Program-made: the position numbers and the translations under genes | In this document: piece after piece, positions 1 to 7,291 of the stretch | Layout of the letters: every line of letters starts with the position of its first letter | Position numbering within the stretch: position 1 is the stretch's first letter | Assembly (NCBI GenBank): GCA_023382535.1 | Contig: JAHDWA010000028.1 | Coordinates: 46,880-110,879, forward strand | DNA from: Anaerolineae bacterium | GTDB taxonomy: Bacteria; Chloroflexota; Anaerolineae; 4572-78; J111 | Direction: 5' to 3' | Length of the DNA stretch: 64,000 bases | The notes under the pieces: model-generated | The model's input: the letters and a program-made list of their open reading frames with translations, nothing else | Databases searched by the model: none | Told to the model about the DNA's origin: nothing

Positions 1-411
1 CACACCCAACTCCTAACCGAACTCATCGGCAGCGGCAAGCTGAAACTCAACGGCCACCGGCTGGAAAAAGTAACCTTCCACGATCCCTGCTACCTGGGCC
101 GCCATAACAGCATCTACGACGCTCCCCGTGAGGCGCTGGCGCAGGCCGGGCTGACCCTCCTGGAGATGGGCCGCCAGAAAAATAACTCCTTCTGCTGCGG
201 CGCGGGTGGGGCGCAAATGTGGAAAGAAGAGGAAAAAGGTACTCAGGCGGTCAATGCCAACCGCTACGCCGAGGCCAAAGCCACCGGCGCCGACACCCTG
301 GCCGTGGGCTGTCCTTTCTGCGCCCGCATGCTCAACGACGCCAACACCGAAGCCGGCGCGCCGATGAAGGTCAAGGATGTGGCGGAAATCGTGGCGGAGG
401 CAATAACGTAA
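1..411 (+). CDS. CCG-domain iron-sulfur oxidoreductase subunit, C-terminal part
   Basis: The reading frame is open from base 1, so the gene begins upstream of the window; 136 codons remain. Visible motifs are DPCYLGRHN, then FCCGAGGAQMW, then GCPFC near the end. This is the Cys-Cys-Gly (CCG) cluster domain shared by heterodisulfide reductase HdrB/HdrD, GlcF and LutA proteins, which bind a [4Fe-4S]-type cluster and pass electrons from an organic substrate to a carrier. The missing N-terminal part would normally carry two CX2CX2CX3CP ferredoxin motifs, and in many Chloroflexota homologues a membrane domain. Which oxidoreductase it serves cannot be told from this fragment. Family call firm; substrate unknown. 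Confidence 0.85.
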   Translation, partial: HTQLLTELIGSGKLKLNGHRLEKVTFHDPCYLGRHNSIYDAPREALAQAGLTLLEMGRQKNNSFCCGAGGAQMWKEEEKGTQAVNANRYAEAKATGADTLAVGCPFCARMLNDANTEAGAPMKVKDVAEIVAEAIT

Positions 412-433
412 TGCGTGAAATGTGATGCGTGAT

Positions 434-479
434 GCGTGGTGCCTAAGTTGATTTACGCACTACGCAACACGCACCACGC
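434..479. repeat. inverted repeat after the Fe-S gene
   Basis: GCGTGGTGC (434-442) and GCACCACGC (471-479) are perfect 9-base inverted arms separated by 28 bases. The flanks extend the symmetry imperfectly (GCGTGATGC against ACGCAACACGC). There is no T-run, so it may be a mobile palindromic repeat or an mRNA-end structure and not a classical terminator. Confidence 0.6.
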
Positions 480-498
480 CCTAGACAGTAGGTTTAAC

Positions 499-1266
499 AT
501 GGAGATGAATTCAAACCCTGCCCTCCACAATCCCCATCTGCCCGGCGCCGCCTTCTTCTGGCCGGGCGGGCCGGTGGGGGTGCTGCTTTCGCACGGTTAC
601 ACGGCGACCACCGCCGAGGTGCGCCTGCTGGCCGGCCATCTCCACCGGCAGGGCTATACCGTCTCCGGGCCGTTATTGCCCGGCCATGGGCTTGATCCCC
701 AAGCGTTGAATCGCTGCCGCTGGCAGGATTGGGCCAAGGCGCTCAGTGACGCCTATCACCATCTCACCGCCCGTTGTGAGCGCGTCTTTGTCGGCGGGGA
801 ATCAATGGGCGCGCTGCTGGCGCTGTATCTGGCCGGCGAGCAGCCGGAGGTTGCCGGCATTCTCGCCTATGCCCCGGCCCTGGCCGTCCCCCGCATAACC
901 ACGCTCAAAGCCCGGCTGGCCGCGCCGTTCATCCGGACTTCGCCTAAACGCACCCTCCATTACGACGCCGACGGCAAGTGGCAGGGCTACAAGGTCAATT
1001 CCATCCCGGCCTTTCTCCAATTGACCCACCTGCAGCGCCAGGTGCGCCGCCGCCTGGCCCACCTTCGCCAGCCGCTGCTGATTGTGCAGGGCCGCCTGGA
1101 TACGGTCATTGACCTGCGCGGCGTCGGCATGCTTTACCGCGAGATTGGCTCCCCGCTCAAAGAGCTGCACTGGCTGGAGCACACCGGCCATTTGGTGATG
1201 CTCGACCACGAGATCGAGCAGGTAACCAGCCTGACGCTGAGCTTTATGGCACGCTGCCTGGCCTGA
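499..1266 (+). CDS. alpha/beta hydrolase, carboxylesterase / monoacylglycerol-lipase type
   Basis: 255 aa from ATG 499. An ATG- or GTG-initiated extension to 436 would run through the upstream palindrome, so 499 is preferred. The fold signature is clear: an oxyanion-hole segment (LLSHGYTATTAEVRLLAGHL), the nucleophile elbow GGESMGA (Ser about 102), the acidic residue in QGRLDTVID and the catalytic His in EHTGHLVMLDHE. Length and motifs match the Est30/thermostable carboxylesterase family, soluble enzymes that hydrolyse short- to medium-chain esters or monoglycerides. No signal peptide. It stands alone between palindromic spacers, so context gives no substrate. Family certain, physiological substrate unknown. 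Confidence 0.88.
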   Translation: MEMNSNPALHNPHLPGAAFFWPGGPVGVLLSHGYTATTAEVRLLAGHLHRQGYTVSGPLLPGHGLDPQALNRCRWQDWAKALSDAYHHLTARCERVFVGGESMGALLALYLAGEQPEVAGILAYAPALAVPRITTLKARLAAPFIRTSPKRTLHYDADGKWQGYKVNSIPAFLQLTHLQRQVRRRLAHLRQPLLIVQGRLDTVIDLRGVGMLYREIGSPLKELHWLEHTGHLVMLDHEIEQVTSLTLSFMARCLA

Positions 1267-1269
1267 CGC

Positions 1270-1303
1270 TGCGGAGTGAAAAAGTGCACTTTTTCACTCC
1301 GCA
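1270..1303. repeat. perfect 34-bp palindrome, no loop
   Basis: Bases 1270-1286 are the exact reverse complement of 1287-1303, centred on GTGCAC, starting 4 bases after the esterase stop. The arms include GGAGTG, also seen in palindromes at 8376, 42369 and 48497. It can act as a bidirectional RNA hairpin; it is followed by AATTAACTC, not a T-run. Confidence 0.85.
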
Positions 1304-1364
1304 ATTAACTCTTTCCACAAGAGTTTGAACACTTTTGAGAGTATTCTATAATTTATCGCTGCCC

Positions 1365-1475
1365 GCCGAGGGCTAGAAGCCCCCGGCTACAATAGGTGAA
1401 AACCGCTTAAAAACGGTTCAGCAGCCTGCTTCAGCGGGCTTCCATCCATAGTAGCCGGGCGTTTCAACGCTCGGC
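1365..1475. repeat. cluster of hairpins, two with TTCA loops (cluster 1)
   Basis: The esterase to delta-60 gap (1267-1649) holds no gene. It contains a run of palindromes: 1365-1387 (GGGCT/AGCCC core), 1401-1418 (AACCG/CGGTT), 1423-1440 (AGCCTGC-TTCA-GCGGGCT) and 1454-1475 (GCCGGGCGT-TTCA-ACGCTCGGC). Two share the loop TTCA, as do hairpins in clusters at 30831-30931 and 60359-60469. The rest of the gap, 1476-1649, shows no structure I can name. Confidence 0.7.
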
Positions 1476-1649
1476 GACCGGCGTGGCTGAGGTGATTTTG
1501 TAATACCAAATGCTCTCCTTTTCATTAATTTTCTAACCGTTTTCCTATGAAGCGCCCCTTGTTTCCCCGTTCAAGTTCGGTTATACTGCCATTTGAGAGA
1601 TAATTCACTAACAAAAAGGGTATTTGCGGTCAACTCAAGGAGGAATCCT

Positions 1650-3368
1650 ATGGCCTATCCTCAGTGCTCACGTCTGTTGGTTCGGCTGGCGCCCGTACTC
1701 CTCTGCGCCGCCGCTTTTCTCAGCCTGACTCTACCAATCCTGGCCGCCAACCCCGGCGATCTGGACTCCACTTTTGGCAACGGCGGAATAGTTACTACGA
1801 CTATTGGGAGCGGATTTTCTATTGGTCATGCTATTGCCCTCCAACCTGATGATAAAATCGTCGTCGCTGGTTATAGTTCTAATAATGGTCGAAATAGTTT
1901 TGCCTTAGCTCGTTACCACGATAATGGCAGCCTTGACAGCAGTTTCGGTAATGGAGGGAGCATTACCACCTCGATTGGAAATGATTCTCAAGGCGAAGCT
2001 ATTGTCATTCAGCCAGACAAAAAAATTGTTGTTGTCGGCCAAATTTCTACCATCGGCCCCGCTGTCTTTAAATTGGCTCGTTACAATAGCAATGGCAGTC
2101 TAGATAGCGGATTTGGTAATAACGGTATTGTTACTACTGCCATTGGCAATACAGCACATAGTGAAGCTATCCTCATTCAGCCCGACGGCAAGCTTGTTGT
2201 AGGTGGGAGCAGTACCGATGGTAATGGTTTTACCCTGGCTCGTTATAACAGTAATGGCAGCTTAGATGCCAGTTTCGGCAGTAGCGGCGTCGTCACAACT
2301 CCATTCACGAGCGGCGCGGCGGGTATAAAAGACATCGCCATCCAACCTGATAACAAGATTGTTGTTGTTGGTCCTTATGTCCCTGAAGAAGGCTGGAATG
2401 TTCTTGCTTTAGCCCGCTACAATAGTAATGGCAGCCTGGATACTGGATTCGGTAGCAGTGGCATCGTCACGACTTCCATCGATATTGCCACTCTGGGCGG
2501 GGAGATCGCTTTGCAAAGCGATGGAAAGATTGTGGTTACCGGTGGCAGCGGTGATTGGATTCAATTTGCATGTGCTCTATTGAGGTACAATGATGATGGT
2601 ACTTTAGATAACAATTTTGGCAGTAACGGGATTATCACTACTTCTATCGGCAGCAATGTGGCGGGTGCAGACGTTGCTATTCAGCCCAATGGTAAAATTA
2701 TCATTGTCTGCAATGGCACCGGTGAATTTGCCCTGGCTCGCTACACCATCACCGGCAGTCTAGATAGTGCGTTTGGAAATGGGGGAGTTATTACTACCCC
2801 CATTGGTAGCAGTGCCGGAAATTTTGTTGTTACCCTTCAGCCCGATGGCAAAATCCTGACTGCTGGCGGCAGTTCTGGTGGCTTTGCCTTAGCCCGCTAC
2901 CTGGGCGAGCCAAGCAACCTAATCCTAATACCTCCCTCCGGTGGAACGGTTAGCCCTGCTCAAGGCGTTACTATCACTGCAAACAGTGGCGTCTTTAGCC
3001 AAACTGTGGCAATTACCTGCACAGCCCAGCCAATTACTTCAACAGGGTCTCTAAGCAACGTCGGCCTTTTCTTCAAATTAGACGCCACTTACCTGTCGAA
3101 CGGCCTGCCGGCACAGCCGCAGCTGGGACAGCATTACACCATTAAGGTGACATACCGGCAAGAAGATGTGCTAGTTGGGATAAATGAAGCGGATTTGGCC
3201 CTTTACTACTGGAACGGCTCCACCTGGGTCAAAGAGCCAAGCAGTGTGGTAGACACATCAGCGAATACTATCACGGCCAGTCCTGACCACTTCAGCTTGT
3301 GGGCTGCTTTAGCGGCTCCTTCCAGTTCGCCTCCCCGCGCCTACCTGCCGCTGATACTTAAGCCATAA
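1650..3368 (+). CDS. secreted delta-60 repeat protein
   Basis: 572 aa from ATG 1650, chosen because AAGGAGGA lies 8 bases upstream and a signal peptide follows (basic start, hydrophobic LAPVLLCAAAFLSLTLPI, cleavage near ILAAN). Seven repeats of roughly 50-55 residues follow, each opening with G[ST]LDxxFGxxGxxTT and containing IQPDxKIVVxG and FxLARY. This is the delta-60 repeat, a beta-propeller-like unit found in secreted bacterial proteins. The last ~130 residues form a beta-rich domain. The protein ends PRAYLPLILKP, a tail style frequent in Chloroflexota exported proteins. Codon use is more AT-rich than in the neighbours, suggesting recent acquisition or repeat expansion. Role unknown; an extracellular or cell-surface location is inferred. 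Confidence 0.85.
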   Translation: MAYPQCSRLLVRLAPVLLCAAAFLSLTLPILAANPGDLDSTFGNGGIVTTTIGSGFSIGHAIALQPDDKIVVAGYSSNNGRNSFALARYHDNGSLDSSFGNGGSITTSIGNDSQGEAIVIQPDKKIVVVGQISTIGPAVFKLARYNSNGSLDSGFGNNGIVTTAIGNTAHSEAILIQPDGKLVVGGSSTDGNGFTLARYNSNGSLDASFGSSGVVTTPFTSGAAGIKDIAIQPDNKIVVVGPYVPEEGWNVLALARYNSNGSLDTGFGSSGIVTTSIDIATLGGEIALQSDGKIVVTGGSGDWIQFACALLRYNDDGTLDNNFGSNGIITTSIGSNVAGADVAIQPNGKIIIVCNGTGEFALARYTITGSLDSAFGNGGVITTPIGSSAGNFVVTLQPDGKILTAGGSSGGFALARYLGEPSNLILIPPSGGTVSPAQGVTITANSGVFSQTVAITCTAQPITSTGSLSNVGLFFKLDATYLSNGLPAQPQLGQHYTIKVTYRQEDVLVGINEADLALYYWNGSTWVKEPSSVVDTSANTITASPDHFSLWAALAAPSSSPPRAYLPLILKP

Positions 3369-3374
3369 TGCTAA

Positions 3375-3402
3375 TTGACACCCCGTTTATCGAGCCTATA
3401 AT
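3375..3402 (+). promoter_or_regulatory. sigma70-type promoter for mgtE
   Basis: TTGACA at 3375-3380 and TATAAT at 3397-3402 with a 16-base spacer. Transcription would start near 3409, leaving a leader of about 165 bases before the mgtE start codon. Confidence 0.65.
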
Positions 3403-3462
3403 CACATTCGTGACGATACTCACAGCTATGGTGACTCAAACAGTGGAAGACGGACCTGCGGC

Positions 3463-3568
3463 GCGTAGGTGGGGACAACTGTCCCGCTCTACGCCTGCCA
3501 AAGAAATAAATTAGCCCCCGCCGGCAGGTTCTCTCCCGCCTCCGGGAGCGTATGCTATACTCGGAGGC
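3463..3568 (+). promoter_or_regulatory. structured, possibly switch-like leader of mgtE
   Basis: Several helices can be drawn. P1: GCGTAG 3463-3468 with CTACGC 3489-3494, enclosing GGGAC 3472-3476 / GTCCC 3481-3485 with an AACT loop. P2: CCTGCC 3494-3499 with GGCAGG 3523-3528. P3: CTCCCG 3533-3538 with CGGGAG 3543-3548. P4: GCCTCCG 3538-3544 with CGGAGGC 3562-3568. P4 buries the ribosome binding site (CGGAGG), and P3 and P4 share bases 3538-3544, so they exclude each other. This is the layout of a translational switch. It does not match the M-box sequence pattern I know. The helices are seen; ligand control is inference. Confidence 0.5.
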
Positions 3569-3573
3569 GCCCG

Positions 3574-4923
3574 ATGGAAACCCCTATTTTAAACCATGTT
3601 TTAATTCAGTTACAGGCCGCCCTGGAGCGTGACGACCTTGTCGGCGCGGCCAACATCATCGAGAGCCTGCACCCACCCGACCAGGCCGAGCTTTTTGCTG
3701 AACTGGACGAAGAGGACCAGGTCGCCCTGCTGCCCCAGCTCGACCCGGCCGACTCGGCCGACATTCTGGAAGAGTTGGACGACGAGGACGCTGCCGAACT
3801 GGTCGCCGCTTTGCCGACCGCGACCGCTATCCGCATTGTGGACGAGATGGAGCCGGATGAAGCTGCCGACTTGCTCGGCGACCTGGAACCGGAACACGCT
3901 CGGGCCGTGCTGGCCGGCCTGGACGATCCCGACGAAATCCACCCTCTGCTCCTTCACCCCGACGACAGCGCCGGCGGCCTGATGACCTCCGAATTTCTGG
4001 CCCTGCGCCGCCGCATGACCGCCGCCGAAGCCCTGGAAGCTATCCACGATTGGCAGCCCGACAAGGAAACCAGTTACTACCTGTATGTGGTGGATCGGGA
4101 CCTGCGCCTGGCCGGAGTGGTCAACATGCGCCAATTGATTGTGGCAGCTCCTCATGCCATCATCATGGACATTATGAATGTCGAGGTTATTTCCGTGCTA
4201 GTTGGGACCGACCAGGAGGAATGCGCCCGGCTGATGGCCCGCTACGACCTGGAAACGCTGCCTGTGGTGGATGAACACAACACGCTGCTGGGGGTAATTA
4301 CCATAGACGATGTGATTGATGTCCTGGAAGAGGAGGCCACGGAGGACATTCAACGCCTGGGCGGCGCGGAACCGTTGGAGGGGTCTTATTTGAGCACCGG
4401 TGTTTTGACCATTACCCGCAAGCGGATCAGTTGGCTGCTCCTCCTCTTTATCACCGAAAGCCTGACCGGCACGGTGCTGCGCCATTTTGAGAACGAACTG
4501 CAATCCGCCGTGGCCCTGGCCTTTTTTGTGCCGCTGCTCATCGGCACCGGCGGTAATGCCGGCTCACAAACCACCAGCACCGTCATTCGCGCCCTGGCCG
4601 TCGGCGATATTGACCTGCGCGATGCCTGGCGGGCCTTCTGGCACGAACTGCGCACCGGCGCGCTGCTGGGCCTGTGTATGGGCGTGGTCGCCTATCTGCG
4701 CGCGCTCTCCTGGGGAACCGGCCAGCCGCTGGCCCTGACCGTCTCGATTGCCATTTTTGCCATTGTCCTCTGGGCCAACACGCTCGGCTCGCTGCTGCCG
4801 CTGCTGGCCGCCAAATTCAATATTGATCCAACCGTCGTTTCCGGGCCGGCCATGAGCACCCTGGTAGATGCGACCGGCCTGTTTATTTATTTCACCATCG
4901 CCGGGATAATTCTGGGACTGTAG
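3574..4923 (+). CDS. mgtE: magnesium transporter MgtE
   Basis: 449 aa from ATG 3574, the usual MgtE length; a longer reading from 3469 would translate the structured leader. Domain order: an acidic MgtE N domain of helical repeats (about 10-130, DPADSADILEELDDEDAAELV), tandem CBS domains (about 135-255, with DIMNVEVISVLVGTDQEECA and LPVVDEHNTLLGVITIDDV), a connecting helix and a C-terminal membrane domain of five helices with FVPLLIGTGGNAGSQT lining the pore. In the family, Mg2+ bound between the N and CBS domains closes the channel when cytosolic Mg2+ is high. It is probably also controlled through its own leader. Call firm. Confidence 0.96.
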   Translation: METPILNHVLIQLQAALERDDLVGAANIIESLHPPDQAELFAELDEEDQVALLPQLDPADSADILEELDDEDAAELVAALPTATAIRIVDEMEPDEAADLLGDLEPEHARAVLAGLDDPDEIHPLLLHPDDSAGGLMTSEFLALRRRMTAAEALEAIHDWQPDKETSYYLYVVDRDLRLAGVVNMRQLIVAAPHAIIMDIMNVEVISVLVGTDQEECARLMARYDLETLPVVDEHNTLLGVITIDDVIDVLEEEATEDIQRLGGAEPLEGSYLSTGVLTITRKRISWLLLLFITESLTGTVLRHFENELQSAVALAFFVPLLIGTGGNAGSQTTSTVIRALAVGDIDLRDAWRAFWHELRTGALLGLCMGVVAYLRALSWGTGQPLALTVSIAIFAIVLWANTLGSLLPLLAAKFNIDPTVVSGPAMSTLVDATGLFIYFTIAGIILGL

Positions 4924-4998
4924 GAGTGGCAAATTTGGAAGACTGGAAGGCTGGATTTTTCCATCTTTCCAATCTTCCAACCCTCCAGCCTTCCTCTC

Positions 4999-6939
4999 TT
5001 ACGTCTGCGCCGGATCAGTCAGAATTTCCACAATCGCCGGGCCGCTGCCGGTGAGACCGGCCTCAATTGCCGGGGCAACTTCATCAGGGGTAGCCGCCCG
5101 GAAACCGCGACCACCACACAATTTGGCGTATTCGGCAAAATTTGGGTTATGCAGGCTGGTCTGCCAGACATGCAACTGGGCGGCTCGCTGCTCTTTGGAG
5201 ATTTTACCCAGTTCCTCGTTGTTCAAGAGGATATGGCAGATGGGCATGTTGTACTTCACCGCCGTCGTAAATTCGGCCAGGTATTGGCCAAAGCCGCCGT
5301 CGCCCGAAACAGAGACGATTTTTCGCCGGTCGCCGACCGCGGCCCAGGCCCCCATCGCCGCCGGAAAGCTAAAGCCAATGCTGCCGAGATAGCCGGACAT
5401 CAGCACATCTTGATTTTTACACTCAAAATAGCGGCCAAAGCTGTAGGTGTTGTTCCCCACATCCACGCATAGTACGGCATCGTCCGGCACAAGCCGGGCG
5501 AGGTGATGAAACACCAGGGCTGGATGCAGCCGTCCACGGCTGTCAAGCTGGACCAGGTGCTTCTCCTTTTCGCCGCGCCAATAGGCCCAACGCCGGGCAA
5601 TATCGGCCCGCACTTGGGGACGCTCGATTGGGTCCAGCCGCTCGTTGAACAGCTTCAAGGTTGTGCCAATCTCGCCCCACAGCGGCACCGTTACCGGGTG
5701 GAATTTGCCCAGGGTCATGCGGTCAATATCCACCTGAATGGTTTTCTTTTTCAGCGAAATGCCGGTGTGGTTAGAGAACGACGCACCCAGCACTATCAGC
5801 AGATCACTCTGGCCCATTACGCTGCTGCCTACCGGCGTGCCGCTGCGACCCAAGACGCCGCAGCCCAGAGGATGCTGGTCGGAGATAAGGCCCTTACCCT
5901 TGAAGGTGGTAATGACCGCCGCATCAATCTTTTCAGCAAATTCAACTATTGCCTCCCGGTGAAAGCGCGCTCCGTGGCCGACGATGATGGCCGGGCGTTT
6001 CGCTTCTTTGATCAGGTCAACCGCCTCGTTCAATTCCGCTTCCGGCGGGCTAATTTTGACGGTGGAGACGCGTCCCTGCCGGGGCGTAGCCGGGAGGGGA
6101 GCCAGCGCCGGAGCGACCTGCACCTCGTTGGGCAAAATCAGATGGGCCACACCCTGCTCGACGACGGCGTGTTTCAAGGCCAGGGCCATCAAATTGCTGG
6201 CATTTTTAGCCGTTAAAACCGTCTGGCCCCAGGTGCGGACCGCATCGAAAGCCGCATACAAATCAACTTCCTGAAAGGCGCCGGGACCCAGGACCTGGGT
6301 GTCCACCTGGCCGCTCAAAGCCAGCACCGGGGCGCGGTCCATTTTAGCATCCCACAGGCCGGTCAGCATGTTGGTACTGCCGGGTCCGGCAATGGCAAAG
6401 CAGGCAGCCGGCCGCCCGGTCAGCTTGCCGTAGGCGGCAGCGGCAAAAGAGGCCGCGCCCTCGTGGCGTACGCCAAAGAAACGCAACTGCCCGTCCACCT
6501 CGGCCCGGCGCAGGGCGTCGGCAAAGCCCAGGTTGCTGTGGCCGACCATGCCAAAAACCGCGTCTACCCCCCAGTCGGTCATCACCTGAACCATCTGATC
6601 CGACACCGTCGGCCGGTGTTCCGGCTCCTCCACCGCCACGTAGATGCCATCCTCGCGCACCTCCAGCGGGAGAGCGGTGGCGTGATCCCCATAACCGGAG
6701 GGGGGATCACCGGTCCTGGGGTCATACTCGTACCCGTGCCAGGGGCAGATCAGCCAGGCCCCATCGAGCTGCCCCTCTCCCAACGGCCCGCCTTGATGCG
6801 GGCAGCGGTTGTCCAACGCCGTGAACGTATGGTCGGCAGTGTGAATAAGGCAGACGGCGGTCACTCCCGCGGTCACAGTCGTAACCCGCCCCGCCGGTAG
6901 GTCCCCGATTTCGGCTACTTTATACCAGGCTTGCGTCAT
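4999..6939 (-). CDS. Rieske [2Fe-2S] domain fused to a ThDP-dependent pyruvate-oxidase-like enzyme
   Basis: 646 aa. Residues 1-105 form a Rieske ferredoxin domain with CPHQGG and CPWHGYEYD, the CxH...CxxH cluster ligands. Residues 110-646 are a complete thiamine-diphosphate enzyme of the acetolactate synthase / pyruvate oxidase (PoxB) family: FGMVGHSN and the catalytic-Glu region RHEGAASFAAAAYGK at the front, a central domain with KGKGLI, and the ThDP motif GDGGFGQYLAEF...LLNN at the back. PoxB-type enzymes decarboxylate pyruvate, usually passing electrons through FAD to quinone. The fused Rieske domain suggests an extra one-electron path. AAGGGGG precedes the ATG. Single gene, divergent from 7292. 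Domains sure; substrate inferred. Confidence 0.88.
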   Translation of the reverse strand: MTQAWYKVAEIGDLPAGRVTTVTAGVTAVCLIHTADHTFTALDNRCPHQGGPLGEGQLDGAWLICPWHGYEYDPRTGDPPSGYGDHATALPLEVREDGIYVAVEEPEHRPTVSDQMVQVMTDWGVDAVFGMVGHSNLGFADALRRAEVDGQLRFFGVRHEGAASFAAAAYGKLTGRPAACFAIAGPGSTNMLTGLWDAKMDRAPVLALSGQVDTQVLGPGAFQEVDLYAAFDAVRTWGQTVLTAKNASNLMALALKHAVVEQGVAHLILPNEVQVAPALAPLPATPRQGRVSTVKISPPEAELNEAVDLIKEAKRPAIIVGHGARFHREAIVEFAEKIDAAVITTFKGKGLISDQHPLGCGVLGRSGTPVGSSVMGQSDLLIVLGASFSNHTGISLKKKTIQVDIDRMTLGKFHPVTVPLWGEIGTTLKLFNERLDPIERPQVRADIARRWAYWRGEKEKHLVQLDSRGRLHPALVFHHLARLVPDDAVLCVDVGNNTYSFGRYFECKNQDVLMSGYLGSIGFSFPAAMGAWAAVGDRRKIVSVSGDGGFGQYLAEFTTAVKYNMPICHILLNNEELGKISKEQRAAQLHVWQTSLHNPNFAEYAKLCGGRGFRAATPDEVAPAIEAGLTGSGPAIVEILTDPAQT

Positions 6940-6958
6940 TGATAAGGCCCCCTTCTCA

Positions 6959-6978
6959 ATTTTGGATTATAGATTTTG
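6959..6978. repeat. ATTTTRG-type heptamer repeat, short copy
   Basis: About three copies of a seven-base unit (ATTTTGG ATTATAG ATTTTG) just upstream of the Rieske-ThDP gene. The same unit recurs at 10841-10895 and 54712-54750. The remainder of the 6940-7291 gap holds only the palindromic element at 7120-7179. Confidence 0.55.
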
Positions 6979-7119
6979 TTTGCAGCGAATGAGGTGGTGA
7001 ATGTGGCAAGTAGCTCCAGCATACCTGATGATAGAGGCGCTGTCAAGCATCCGTTTGGTCCAAGTTTGTTCATGCCTACCATTTTGATCTGCCAAATTAG
7101 CGGAGTAGAAAGTCCCCAA

Positions 7120-7179
7120 AACCCTCCTCAGGGGGGAAAAGTCCAGGGAAAATCCCCACTTTGGGGGACGAAAAGGGTT
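7120..7179. repeat. composite palindromic element
   Basis: Outer arms AACCCT (7120-7125) and AGGGTT (7174-7179) enclose two smaller palindromes, CCC...GGG in 7122-7136 and TCCCC (7153-7157) / GGGGA (7164-7168). It looks like a small folded intergenic repeat; no T-run follows. An open frame across it (6976-7215) has no homology features. Confidence 0.45.
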
Positions 7180-7291
7180 AAATTCTCACCAATCTGCCTT
7201 AATTTTCATTTTTAGGGGTTTAAATTTGCCTGTCTCAATAAATCCTTCATAATAGGAGTGGAGAGAGAGGTTGTTTAACTAAAAGATCAGT

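Noticed and set aside
3409..3573. M-box riboswitch before mgtE
   Set aside because: Structured, but the M-box consensus sequence was not found; reported instead as an unassigned leader.
5503..6216. Long plus-strand frame opposite the Rieske-ThDP gene
   Set aside because: Antisense to a clear enzyme; no recognisable domain. A by-product of GC-rich codons.
6976..7215. Open frame of 79 codons upstream of the 7292 gene
   Set aside because: Runs through a palindromic element, lacks a ribosome site and shows no domain or hydrophobic pattern.
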